From assembly GCA_963604075.1 (NCBI GenBank), contig CAVCPW010000194.1, forward strand, positions 1-22,211: a stretch of DNA of 22,211 bases, in the 5' to 3' direction. How positions within the stretch are numbered: the first letter of the stretch is position 1; every line of letters begins with the position of its first letter. The translations under genes and the position numbers were made by a program. The DNA comes from Anthropogastromicrobium sp963604075 (lineage in GTDB: Bacteria > Bacillota > Clostridia > Lachnospirales > Lachnospiraceae). The notes below the pieces were generated by a model. It was not told the origin of the DNA. It ran no database searches and was given only the letters and a program-made list of their open reading frames with translations. Positions 1-7,494 of the stretch are shown here, one piece after another.

Positions 1-35
1 TATGTATGGAAAATAACGAAAAAATGGTAGAAATG

Positions 36-115
36 ATAAGTTATGAATAATATAAGTTGTGAATGATATAAGTTATGAATAACATATGTAATGGATAATA
101 TACGTAATAGGGAGA
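36..115. repeat. 16-bp tandem repeat, about 5 units
   Basis: Units start at 36, 52, 68, 84 and 100. The first three are nearly identical (consensus ATAAGTTATGAATAAT) and the last two are degenerate. The array is AT-rich and lies just 3' of the tetR gene, which is on the minus strand. I see no gene, terminator or clear hairpin in bases 1-124. Confidence 0.75.
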
Positions 116-124
116 AGCTATTTA

Positions 125-754
125 TCACCTATTAGTTCCAATAAGTGCCGGCTGTTGAAATGTAAATCCTGACAGAATCTGACGGATTGCTGTATGAAGA
201 TAGGGGAGATATTCCTCCACTGAAACTGGCTGACTATACAGAATACAGCTGTGGCAGGTCGAACCTACCAGTTCGATAATTGTAAAGAGCATTAATTCCG
301 GCTCCGGACAGACATAGGAGTTTTTTTTCATCTGTTCAAAGATGTACTCATAAAATTGCTGTGCTGCATCCGGCAGTGTGTTCTCAAAGGCAGTTTTAAA
401 AATTCCCCATGATAAATTTTTGGAAATAAAAGTTAAAAGACCGTGATCGGCACTCAATCGACCGATGATATAGTCAGTAACTGCCAAGATTTGATCTTCA
501 AAGCTGTTAAAATTCTGATCGATCAGTGCCTGATGCGCATCAGAAAACAGTTGTCCTGCCTTGTGAGCAATTAATTTATCTCTCAAATCATATTTATCCT
601 TAAAATATAAATAGAAAGTTCCCTTTGCCAGACCGGCATCAGAAACAATATCAGAGATTGTTGTCTTAGCAAAGCCTTTATCGCGGAACAGGTCAAATGC
701 CGTCTGCAATAAAGCGTTTTTCTTTTGCTTCTTATTGATATCCACTTTTCCCAT
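125..754 (-). CDS. TetR/AcrR-family transcriptional regulator
   Basis: A 209-residue regulator. Residues 10-60 form a typical TetR N-terminal DNA-binding domain: LLQTAFDLFRDKGFAKTTIS leads into a helix-turn-helix ending in GLAKGTFYLYFKDK (about 41-54). The C-terminal 150 residues are a helical ligand/dimer domain that I cannot assign to a ligand. The ATG at 754 is chosen because AGGAGG lies about 7 bases upstream on the minus strand; a longer frame reaching 802 has no such site. It is divergent from the MMPL transporter, and the shared control region carries three copies of a 13-bp palindrome. The inference is that it represses the transporter operon and itself, with release by an unknown, probably lipophilic, ligand. 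The TetR call is secure; the target is inferred from context. Confidence 0.93.
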   Translation of the reverse strand: MGKVDINKKQKKNALLQTAFDLFRDKGFAKTTISDIVSDAGLAKGTFYLYFKDKYDLRDKLIAHKAGQLFSDAHQALIDQNFNSFEDQILAVTDYIIGRLSADHGLLTFISKNLSWGIFKTAFENTLPDAAQQFYEYIFEQMKKNSYVCPEPELMLFTIIELVGSTCHSCILYSQPVSVEEYLPYLHTAIRQILSGFTFQQPALIGTNR

Positions 755-840
755 CCGAGAAAACCTCCTGTAATAGTATATTAACAATGTATCACATAGC
801 AATAAAAATGTAAATGTTTGAAATTTTGAATCTTAGAATT

Positions 841-869
841 ATTATTATACGAAACTGACCAAAAGTCAA
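841..869 (-). promoter_or_regulatory. Promoter of the minus-strand tetR gene
   Basis: On the minus strand, TTGACT (864-869) is followed by a 17-base spacer and AATAAT (841-846). An overlapping TATAAT at 844-849 has a 14-base spacer. The -35 box is inside operator copy 1, which fits autoregulation. Confidence 0.6.
856..868. promoter_or_regulatory. TetR operator copy 1
   Basis: TGACCAAAAGTCA is a palindrome of TGAC and GTCA around five bases. It is identical to copy 3 and overlaps the -35 of the tetR promoter. A longer direct repeat, GAAACTGACCAAAA, is shared with copy 2 at a 24-bp offset. Confidence 0.65.
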
Positions 870-879
870 TTATTGAAAC

Positions 880-892
880 TGACCAAAATTCA
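880..892. promoter_or_regulatory. TetR operator copy 2 (degenerate)
   Basis: TGACCAAAATTCA differs from copies 1 and 3 at one position, which weakens one half-site. It lies 24 bp from copy 1, between the two divergent promoters. Confidence 0.5.
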
Positions 893-927
893 TTTTATTG
901 TAATGCCTTTTTCAGCCATTTTAAATA

Positions 928-956
928 TTGACCAAAAGTCAGTTTTTGCATATAAT
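928..956 (+). promoter_or_regulatory. Near-consensus promoter of the MMPL operon with operator copy 3
   Basis: TTGACC (928-933), a 17-base spacer and TATAAT (951-956) give a sigma-70/SigA-type promoter with 11 of 12 consensus bases. The 13-bp operator TGACCAAAAGTCA occupies 929-941, so a bound repressor would cover the -35 box and the start of the spacer. The predicted transcript starts near 963-965, giving a leader of about 28 bases. Confidence 0.8.
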
Positions 957-991
957 GCGTAATGTGAAAAAAAAGATAGGAGATGTTTGCT

Positions 992-3085
992 ATGGTTAAA
1001 GTAGGAAAATGGATTGCAAAACACAAATATCTGATCTTACTGATCAGCTTTTTGTTGATAATCCCTTCCGTAATCGGTATGGCAAAGACAAGAGTTAATT
1101 ATGATATCTTAAGTTACCTGCCAGACACACTTGAGACAATTAAGGGTCAGGATATCATGGTCGATGAATACGGAATGGGTGCATTTTCCATGGTTGTCGT
1201 GGAAAATATGGAACTAAAGGATGTACAGAAACTCGAAGAAGCTTACAGCCAGATAGAGCATGTAAAGGATGTTCTTTGGTATGACGATGTTGCGGATATA
1301 AGTCTTCCTGTCGAGATGATACCTACAGACTTAAGAGAAGCGTTCATAAAGGGCGATGCGACCATGATGCTGGTGCTGTTTGATAATACAACATCATCAG
1401 ATGAAGCAATGGAAGCAGTAACCGAGATGAGAAAGATCAGCAACGAGCAGTGTTTCATAAGCGGTATGACCGGTATTGTTACCGATATTAAGAATCTGGC
1501 ACTTGAAGAGATGCCTGCATATGTTGTAATCGCCGCGCTGCTTTGCTTTATTGTCCTGGAACTGTTCACGGATTCATTTCTTGTTCCGCTGTTCTTCCTG
1601 TTAAGTATCGGAATCTCAATTCTTTACAACATGGGAACGAATATCTTCCTCGGTGAGATTTCTTATATCACACAGGCATTGACGGCCGTTCTTCAGCTTG
1701 GTGTTACGATGGATTATTCTATTTTCCTTCTTAGCAGCTATGAGGAGAATAAGCTTCGATTCCCAGGTGAAAAAGAGCGTGCGATGGGTCATGCAATCGC
1801 AAATACATTCAAGTCTATTGTGGGAAGTTCGGTTACCACCATCGCAGGTTTTGCAGCACTGTGCTTTATGACATTCGCACTTGGTCGTGACCTTGGTATT
1901 GTTAGTGCGAAGGGTGTTGTTATTGGAGTTATCTGCTGTGTTACTGTTCTTCCGGCTATGATCCTTATTTTTGATAAGCCGATTGAAAAGACAAAGCATA
2001 AGCCACTCATTAAGAGCATGGATGGATTGTCTGGATTCATTACAAAGCACTACAAGATTTGGCTGGTTATCTTCCTTATTCTTGTCATTCCGGCAGTTTA
2101 TGGAAATAACAATACAAAGATTTATTACAATATATCAAAGTCTCTTCCTTCTACACTGGATAGTAATGTAGCAAATGAAAAGCTTTCAGAAGATTTTAAT
2201 ATGAGCACCATACATTTGGTTATGATGGATAAAAATCTGGATGCGAAGGATAAGCGTGATATGCTGAACGCTATCGATGAGGTGGACGGCATTAAGTGGA
2301 CAATAAGTTTAAATTCCCTTGTTGGAGCTAGCATTCCTGATTCTATGATACCGGATGATGTCAAGAGCATGCTGCAAAGTGATAACTGGGAGCTGGCGTT
2401 CGTTTGCTCACAGTACGAGTCAGCTACTGAGGAGGTCAATAATCAGATCTCTCAGATAAATGATATCGTAAAGGGCTATGATGAAAATGCAATGGTTATC
2501 GGTGAAGCACCTATGATGAAGGACCTTGAAGATGTAACGAATGTCGATCTTCAGAGCGTTAATACAGTATCTATGATAGCCATCTTCGTGATTATCATGA
2601 TTATCTTCAAGTCGATTTCCCTGCCAATCATCTTGGTAGCCGTAATCGAGTTTGCAATTGCAGTCAACATGGCTGTTCCATATTATCAGAACATAAGCCT
2701 TCCGTTCGTGGCTTCTATCGTTGTAGGAACTATTCAGTTAGGTGCGACGGTAGACTATGCGATTTTGATGACAAGCCGTTATCAAAGAGAGCGCGGTAAG
2801 GGTAAGAACAAGAAGGAAGCAGTTTGCGCGGCACACAAGGCCAGTCTTGAATCCATCATTACAAGTGGTCTTAGCTTTTTCGCAGCGACCTTTGGCGTAT
2901 CTGCTTACTCAAAGGTTGATATGATCGGTTCTATATGTACATTGCTTTCAAGAGGAGCTTTGATCAGTGTCGTAGTTGTAGCACTTGTTTTACCGGCGAT
3001 GTTCCTGATTTTTGATAAGGTAATTTGTAAGACATCAATCAACTTCCTTGGAAAGCGCAGTGAATTACAGAAAGCAGCAAAATAA
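992..3085 (+). CDS. MMPL/RND-superfamily membrane transporter
   Basis: A 697-residue membrane protein made of two homologous halves. Each half has one N-terminal helix (about 13-31 and 353-371), a large extracytoplasmic loop (32-170, 372-520) and a cluster of five helices (about 176-327, 524-675). The helix after each loop cluster carries the paired family motif, GVTMDYSIFLL (D241-Y242) and GATVDYAILMT (D588-Y589). These Asp-Tyr sites are the likely proton-relay residues by comparison with MmpL proteins. The length fits short Firmicute MMPL (YdfJ/YdgH-like) transporters. The ATG at 992 is preferred over one at 983, because AGGAG at 978-982 directly abuts 983 but stands 9 bases from 992. It is cotranscribed with the secreted heptad-repeat protein 48 bases downstream and is probably controlled by the divergent TetR protein. 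The substrate is unknown; lipids, drugs or fatty acids are possible. Confidence 0.92.
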   Translation: MVKVGKWIAKHKYLILLISFLLIIPSVIGMAKTRVNYDILSYLPDTLETIKGQDIMVDEYGMGAFSMVVVENMELKDVQKLEEAYSQIEHVKDVLWYDDVADISLPVEMIPTDLREAFIKGDATMMLVLFDNTTSSDEAMEAVTEMRKISNEQCFISGMTGIVTDIKNLALEEMPAYVVIAALLCFIVLELFTDSFLVPLFFLLSIGISILYNMGTNIFLGEISYITQALTAVLQLGVTMDYSIFLLSSYEENKLRFPGEKERAMGHAIANTFKSIVGSSVTTIAGFAALCFMTFALGRDLGIVSAKGVVIGVICCVTVLPAMILIFDKPIEKTKHKPLIKSMDGLSGFITKHYKIWLVIFLILVIPAVYGNNNTKIYYNISKSLPSTLDSNVANEKLSEDFNMSTIHLVMMDKNLDAKDKRDMLNAIDEVDGIKWTISLNSLVGASIPDSMIPDDVKSMLQSDNWELAFVCSQYESATEEVNNQISQINDIVKGYDENAMVIGEAPMMKDLEDVTNVDLQSVNTVSMIAIFVIIMIIFKSISLPIILVAVIEFAIAVNMAVPYYQNISLPFVASIVVGTIQLGATVDYAILMTSRYQRERGKGKNKKEAVCAAHKASLESIITSGLSFFAATFGVSAYSKVDMIGSICTLLSRGALISVVVVALVLPAMFLIFDKVICKTSINFLGKRSELQKAAK

Positions 3086-3133
3086 ATATGCGTGAATACA
3101 GGGAAACCATTAAGAAATGAGGGTGTTAATATT

Positions 3134-6100
3134 ATGAATAGAAATCATATGCTGAGAAGAAAATTGACAGCCGGACTTGCAGTCGGCATGGCAGTAACAG
3201 TAGGAACCGCTCCGGTTGCGATGGCTGCCAATACAACAGATAAGACGGATTCATCAAGCAGCGTATCAAAGGAAGAAACAGTTTACGTAAATGCTGATGC
3301 GTCCGGAGATGTTGAGCAGATCACAGTTTCTGACTGGTTAAAGAACGCAGGCTCCACGAGCAGCGTTGAGGATCAGTCTGATCTGACTGATATTAAGAAT
3401 GTAAAGGGAGATGAAACCTTCAGCGAGGATGGCAATAATCTTACCTGGACTACAGATGGAAGCGATATTTACTATCAGGGTCAGAGTGACAAAGAACTTC
3501 CGGTATCTGTAAAGTTCACTTATACATTGGATGGTGAGGAGATACAGCCTGAAGATCTTGCCGGCAAGAGTGGTCATTTGCAAATCAAGATTCAGTATAC
3601 CAACAATGAGGAAAAGACTGCCACCGTTGATGGAGAGAAAGAGACTGTTTACAGCCCATTCGTTATGCTGACTGCTATGATTCTTCCGGATGATACATTT
3701 TCAAATGTTACTGTCGACAACGGAAAAGTAATCTCAGACGGAAGCAGAAGTATTGTAGTAGGATATGGTATGCCTGGTCTGAAGGACAGCTTAAAGCTCG
3801 ATACGATTGATCTTTCTACCGATGATGACGATGACAGCAAAGACGATACCGACAGTGAAGACAAGACACTTGATATCGACATTCCTGACAGCGTAGTAAT
3901 CGAAGCTGATGTTACTAATTTTAGTATGAATGCAACACTTACAGTTGCATTGTCAGATTTGCTAAAGGATGTTGATTTTGACGATGACAGTGCGCTTGAC
4001 GATATCAAGGATGCCCTTGATGATCTCGACGAGGCAGCTACAAAGCTGGTTGACGGAACTTCAGATCTGTATGATGGCGTTGATGAGTTGGATGAGAAAT
4101 ATGGTGAGTTCGACGATGGCGTTAAGGAATTAAAGGACGGTACATATACACTTTCAGATGGTGTCGGTGATCTTTCGGATGGTGTAGATTCACTTGTAGA
4201 TGGAGCCAGTCAGTTACAGAGCGGAGCCAGTCAGCTTGCAGACGGAGCAAAGACACTTGATAACGGAGCAGGTACATTGCAAAGTGGAACAAAGACTCTT
4301 GTAAACGGTATTAGCCAGGTGGCAAGCGGAGCCAGTCAGTTACAAAGCGGAGCGAGTCAGTTGCAGAGTGGAGCTGCTGCATTGCAAAGTGGAGCCAGTC
4401 AGCTTGCAAGCGGAGCTACTCAGTTACAAAGCGGAGCAGGCTCACTTCAAAGCGGAGCCAGCCAGTTGCAGAGTGGTGCAGGTACATTACAAAGCGGTGT
4501 AAATAATTACACATCAGGTGTTGATCTGTTAAATGCAGGTATTCAGAAAAATCTGGCAAGTGACAGCGAGTTAAATACAAAGGTGTCACAGTTTGCAGCC
4601 GGAATCAACACACTTGCCGCAGGTATAACAAGTTACACCACAGGTACTGATTCATTAGCAGACGGTGTTACTGCATATATTTCAGGTGAACAGCTGCTTT
4701 CAAAGGGAGCACAGTCTTTGACTCAGATCCAGAGCGCAATAAGCACTTTATATGCGGCACTTGACGGAGAAGGCGAGACCACAGAGGATCTTCTGGCAGC
4801 ATCCAATGCACTTGCACAGGGAACGGCACAGCTTAAGGCATCCTTAGGAACACAGGAAACAAAACAGCTTATGACTCTGTTGGACAACATGCTTACTACA
4901 GGAAATGAGCTTATCACACAGGCAGAAAGCATGTCAGATGCTTTACAGAAGCAAATCGTTGAGCCGGTTCAGAGCATGATGTCACAGGCAGAGAGTTTAA
5001 AGACACAGCTTAATACATTGGCTCAGTATGGTGCAAGTCTGTCACAGGCAGTTACTACAATCAATCAGGAAGTAGCAACGGCAAATTCACAGATTGCATC
5101 AGCAAACGAACAGATTACAGCCAGAGCTACTCAGGCAAACTCACAGTTAGACGCTACAAAGCAGTCACTTTTAAGTCAGGCATCTACAGCTAGAGAGAAC
5201 GGAAATGAAGAACTTGCAGCATCTCTTGAGGCAGCAGCAGCTAATATCACAGGAGTAGATACATCTGCTATAGCTGGAGTAAGTGCTATAGACGTTACCG
5301 TACCGACACTCAGCCAGGATGATCTTGAAGCTATGAATACAGCACTTACAGGATTGTCTGATCAGATCACAACCATTCAGACAACAGTTGGTACGTTAAT
5401 GACATCACTTAATGATATGCAGACAAAGATTAGCACGATCACTACTATGAAGGATCAGATCCCGACAGATGCAATTACTACACTTAGCAAGGGTGTTGAT
5501 ACACTTAACACAAGTATGCAGACCTTCAATGCAGCAATGGGAAATCTCTCTTCAAGTGTAAGTGAGTTGAATACAAAGTCGTCAGATGGTATTCAGTCTC
5601 TGTTAGACGGATTTACACAGCTTGATGCAAATAATGAAGCACTCACAACAGGAGCATCACAGTTAAAGTCAAGTAGCTCAGCTCTTACAAGTGGTGCAGC
5701 AACACTTCAGACTGGTGCAGCTCAGCTAATCGAAGGATTGAATCAGTTAAGTACACAGCTGACAGCAGGAGCAGGAGAACTTGCAGCAAACAGCCAGACG
5801 CTTCGTGACGGAGCAGCAAGCTTAAAGAGCGGTATTGATACTGTAAAGAGTGGAACAGACAGCTTAAAGAGCGGAACAGACAGCTTAAAGAGCGGAGCTG
5901 ATAGCTTGAATAGTGGTATAGGAAGCGCAAAGAGTGGTATCGATACCTTAAAGAGTGGAACAGACAGCTTAAAGAGTGGAACTGATGCATTAAATACAGG
6001 AGCAGGCACTTTAAGCAGTGGTGTGGATTCACTCAAATCAGGTACAAGCTCACTGAGCAGTGGTGCAGATACCTTAAAGAGTGGAACTGATGATTTGAAA

Positions 6101-6457
6101 CAGGGAACAGTTGATTTAAAGAGCGGTACAAAGACTCTGAGTGACGGTGTTGACGATCTGAAGGATGGCGCAGATACATTATCTGACGCAAGTGATGAAG
6201 TAGTAGACGGAATCAGCAAGCTCAAAGATGGTTCTGAGGAGCTGAAGGATGGTATGCAGGAGTTCTACGACGAAGGAATCAGCAAGATCAAAAAACTCGC
6301 AGATGAAGATCTTACGACTCTCCTTGATCGCTTAAAGGCATTAACATCAGATGAAGTTGCATATGATACCTACAGTGGCAGAAGTGATGACATGGACGGT
6401 TCTGTAAAGTTTATCATCGAGACTGATGAGATTAAGGCAGAAACGACGCAGGAATAA
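3134..6457 (+). CDS. Secreted Leu/Gly heptad-repeat protein (YhgE/Pip-type repeats)
   Basis: A 1107-residue exported protein. Residues 1-32 are a clear signal peptide (RRK, a hydrophobic core, then AMA). Residues 33-300 form an N-terminal domain with a run of Asp near 230-245. Two long arrays of seven-residue xxxLxxG repeats follow (about 305-469 and 837-1040), separated by Gln/Ala-rich, probably coiled-coil sequence (470-836). The short tail ends in DDMDGSVKFIIETD. The heptad pattern is that of YhgE/Pip-family and MMPL-associated proteins, but the C-terminal membrane domain of YhgE is absent, so the protein is probably soluble or held by a partner. The ATG at 3134 is chosen because GAGGGTG lies 8 bases upstream and it starts a proper signal peptide; an upstream GTG at 3092 does neither. 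The gene is in the MMPL operon. The inferred role is a wall-spanning stalk or adaptor for the pump; this is not proven. Confidence 0.85.
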   Translation: MNRNHMLRRKLTAGLAVGMAVTVGTAPVAMAANTTDKTDSSSSVSKEETVYVNADASGDVEQITVSDWLKNAGSTSSVEDQSDLTDIKNVKGDETFSEDGNNLTWTTDGSDIYYQGQSDKELPVSVKFTYTLDGEEIQPEDLAGKSGHLQIKIQYTNNEEKTATVDGEKETVYSPFVMLTAMILPDDTFSNVTVDNGKVISDGSRSIVVGYGMPGLKDSLKLDTIDLSTDDDDDSKDDTDSEDKTLDIDIPDSVVIEADVTNFSMNATLTVALSDLLKDVDFDDDSALDDIKDALDDLDEAATKLVDGTSDLYDGVDELDEKYGEFDDGVKELKDGTYTLSDGVGDLSDGVDSLVDGASQLQSGASQLADGAKTLDNGAGTLQSGTKTLVNGISQVASGASQLQSGASQLQSGAAALQSGASQLASGATQLQSGAGSLQSGASQLQSGAGTLQSGVNNYTSGVDLLNAGIQKNLASDSELNTKVSQFAAGINTLAAGITSYTTGTDSLADGVTAYISGEQLLSKGAQSLTQIQSAISTLYAALDGEGETTEDLLAASNALAQGTAQLKASLGTQETKQLMTLLDNMLTTGNELITQAESMSDALQKQIVEPVQSMMSQAESLKTQLNTLAQYGASLSQAVTTINQEVATANSQIASANEQITARATQANSQLDATKQSLLSQASTARENGNEELAASLEAAAANITGVDTSAIAGVSAIDVTVPTLSQDDLEAMNTALTGLSDQITTIQTTVGTLMTSLNDMQTKISTITTMKDQIPTDAITTLSKGVDTLNTSMQTFNAAMGNLSSSVSELNTKSSDGIQSLLDGFTQLDANNEALTTGASQLKSSSSALTSGAATLQTGAAQLIEGLNQLSTQLTAGAGELAANSQTLRDGAASLKSGIDTVKSGTDSLKSGTDSLKSGADSLNSGIGSAKSGIDTLKSGTDSLKSGTDALNTGAGTLSSGVDSLKSGTSSLSSGADTLKSGTDDLKQGTVDLKSGTKTLSDGVDDLKDGADTLSDASDEVVDGISKLKDGSEELKDGMQEFYDEGISKIKKLADEDLTTLLDRLKALTSDEVAYDTYSGRSDDMDGSVKFIIETDEIKAETTQE
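4046..4540 (+). repeat. In-frame 21-bp repeats, array 1 (Q-type heptads)
   Basis: This stretch encodes residues 305-469 of the secreted protein. The dominant unit in its later part is SGASQLQ, encoded by near-identical 21-base units. The first part is more acidic (LSDGVGD, LVDGASQ). Confidence 0.85.
5642..6253 (+). repeat. In-frame 21-bp repeats, array 2 (K-type heptads)
   Basis: This stretch encodes residues 837-1040. The dominant unit is LKSGTDS, with almost identical 21-base copies near 5820-5990. It differs from array 1 by Lys in place of Gln and by Thr-Asp in place of Ala-Ser. Confidence 0.85.
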
Positions 6458-6512
6458 AGCAAAACAGGTATAGGCAAAAAGTAAAAGAAAACATCAAAAT
6501 ATCATGTTTTTA

Positions 6513-6556
6513 AAAGAAACCGAACTTCGGGCAAACGTCCGCAGTTCGGTTTCTTT
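6513..6556 (+). terminator. Intrinsic terminator of the MMPL operon
   Basis: The arms at 6513-6526 and 6543-6556 are a perfect 14-bp inverted repeat (core GAAACCGAACT) around a 16-base loop. The 3' arm ends in TTTCTTT followed by GTTG. It lies 56 bases after the stop codon of the repeat protein. Confidence 0.85.
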
Positions 6557-6620
6557 GTTGATGCGAAAAGACTGATTACTATAATATTTTTATTTTTTGC
6601 AGGCGCAGGGCAAAAATAGA

Positions 6621-6649
6621 TTGTAGCATCTAATTGCAAGTGCTATACT
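6621..6649 (+). promoter_or_regulatory. Promoter of the C26 hydrolase gene
   Basis: TTGTAG (6621-6626), a 17-base spacer and TATACT (6644-6649), with the extended -10 TGC directly before it. The predicted start near 6656 gives a leader of about 34 bases. Confidence 0.65.
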
Positions 6650-6689
6650 GCTTTTGTGGGTGATGGCTTAAGAAGGGAGACATAAATAG

Positions 6690-7415
6690 ATGAAAAGAAA
6701 ACCACTGATCGGCATTTTGCCATTATATGATCTTGAAAAGAAAAGTTACTGGATTCATCCAGGCTATATGAAGGGAATTGAGGAAGCAGGTGGTCTTCCG
6801 GTGATGCTTCCTGTAACGTCTGCCCTGGATGAAATTTGCCAACTATCGGAAGAAATGGACGGATACCTCTTTACAGGCGGTCCTGACATTGAGCCTTCCC
6901 TCTATGGAGAAAAAAAGCGTCAGGCATGCGATGTGTGCTGTGACCTTCGTGATGCGATGGAGATTCCACTTTTTCATACTGTGTACGAAAAGAATAAACC
7001 AATTTTTGGCATCTGTCGTGGTATTCAGCTGATCAACACAGTACTCGGCGGAACGCTGTATCAGGATCTTCCTACAGAGCATCCGTCAAATATATTACAT
7101 CGACAGACCATACCATCAGAAAAGCCAACGCATTTTGTAACACTTGTTGCTGACACACCGATTCGTGAGGTGATTGGTGCTGATACGCTGATGGTCAACA
7201 GCTGCCACCATCAGGCAATCAAGACACTTGGCAAAGATTTAAGTGTGATGGCAGTGTCTGAGGACGGACTGATCGAGTCGGTATATGCACCGGAAAAATA
7301 TTTTGTGCAGGCTGTTCAGTGGCATCCGGAATGCATGTATCATGTCGACGAAAACAGCCGCAGGCTTTTGAGACATTTTGTAAAGGCATGCGAGGAATAT
7401 ATCAAACAGCACTGA
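6690..7415 (+). CDS. Gamma-glutamyl-gamma-aminobutyrate hydrolase family protein (peptidase C26)
   Basis: A 241-residue cytoplasmic protein of the class I glutamine amidotransferase fold. FTGGPDIEPSLYGE (61-74) is typical of PuuD-like hydrolases. The nucleophile elbow GICRG holds Cys109, and VQWHPE supplies His212 and Glu214, so the Cys-His-Glu triad is intact. VNSCHHQAI (169-177) is the conserved substrate-side loop. Family members cleave gamma-glutamyl amide bonds, as in gamma-glutamyl-GABA of putrescine breakdown or other gamma-glutamyl compounds. No polyamine genes are nearby, so the substrate is open. AAGGGAG lies about 10 bases before the ATG. The gene is monocistronic between its own promoter and a terminator. 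The family call is firm; naming it puuD would be over-reach. Confidence 0.92.
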   Translation: MKRKPLIGILPLYDLEKKSYWIHPGYMKGIEEAGGLPVMLPVTSALDEICQLSEEMDGYLFTGGPDIEPSLYGEKKRQACDVCCDLRDAMEIPLFHTVYEKNKPIFGICRGIQLINTVLGGTLYQDLPTEHPSNILHRQTIPSEKPTHFVTLVADTPIREVIGADTLMVNSCHHQAIKTLGKDLSVMAVSEDGLIESVYAPEKYFVQAVQWHPECMYHVDENSRRLLRHFVKACEEYIKQH

Positions 7416-7447
7416 TTCATCACAAAAGCCACGATGAATTTGCATTG

Positions 7448-7486
7448 AAAAACCATGTACCGTATCTAGTCGGCACATGGTTTTTT
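7448..7486. terminator. Bidirectional intrinsic terminator between convergent genes
   Basis: The arms AAAAACCATGT (7448-7458) and ACATGGTTTTT (7475-7485) are perfectly complementary, with a possible extra CCG/CGG pairing inside the loop. A run of T follows on the plus strand and the A run mirrors it on the minus strand. It serves both the hydrolase gene and the convergent glycosyltransferase gene. Confidence 0.85.
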
Positions 7487-7494
7487 GATAATGA

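Noticed and set aside
1616..2050. 144-residue minus-strand frame within the MMPL gene
   Set aside because: It lies opposite a well-conserved transmembrane segment of the transporter and has a Cys/Asn-rich composition without a recognisable domain.
5743..6225. 160-residue frame on the minus strand opposite the heptad array
   Set aside because: It is a mirror product of the 21-bp repeats on the plus strand, with monotonous Leu/Phe/Pro repeats, no ribosome site and no family signature.
4046..6253. Regular repeats considered as a CRISPR array
   Set aside because: The repeats are contiguous, in frame, 21 bp long and without unique spacers. They encode protein heptads.
3134..6457. Long repeat protein considered as a phage tape-measure protein
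   Set aside because: It has a signal peptide and xxxLxxG heptads, follows an MMPL gene, and no phage genes are nearby.
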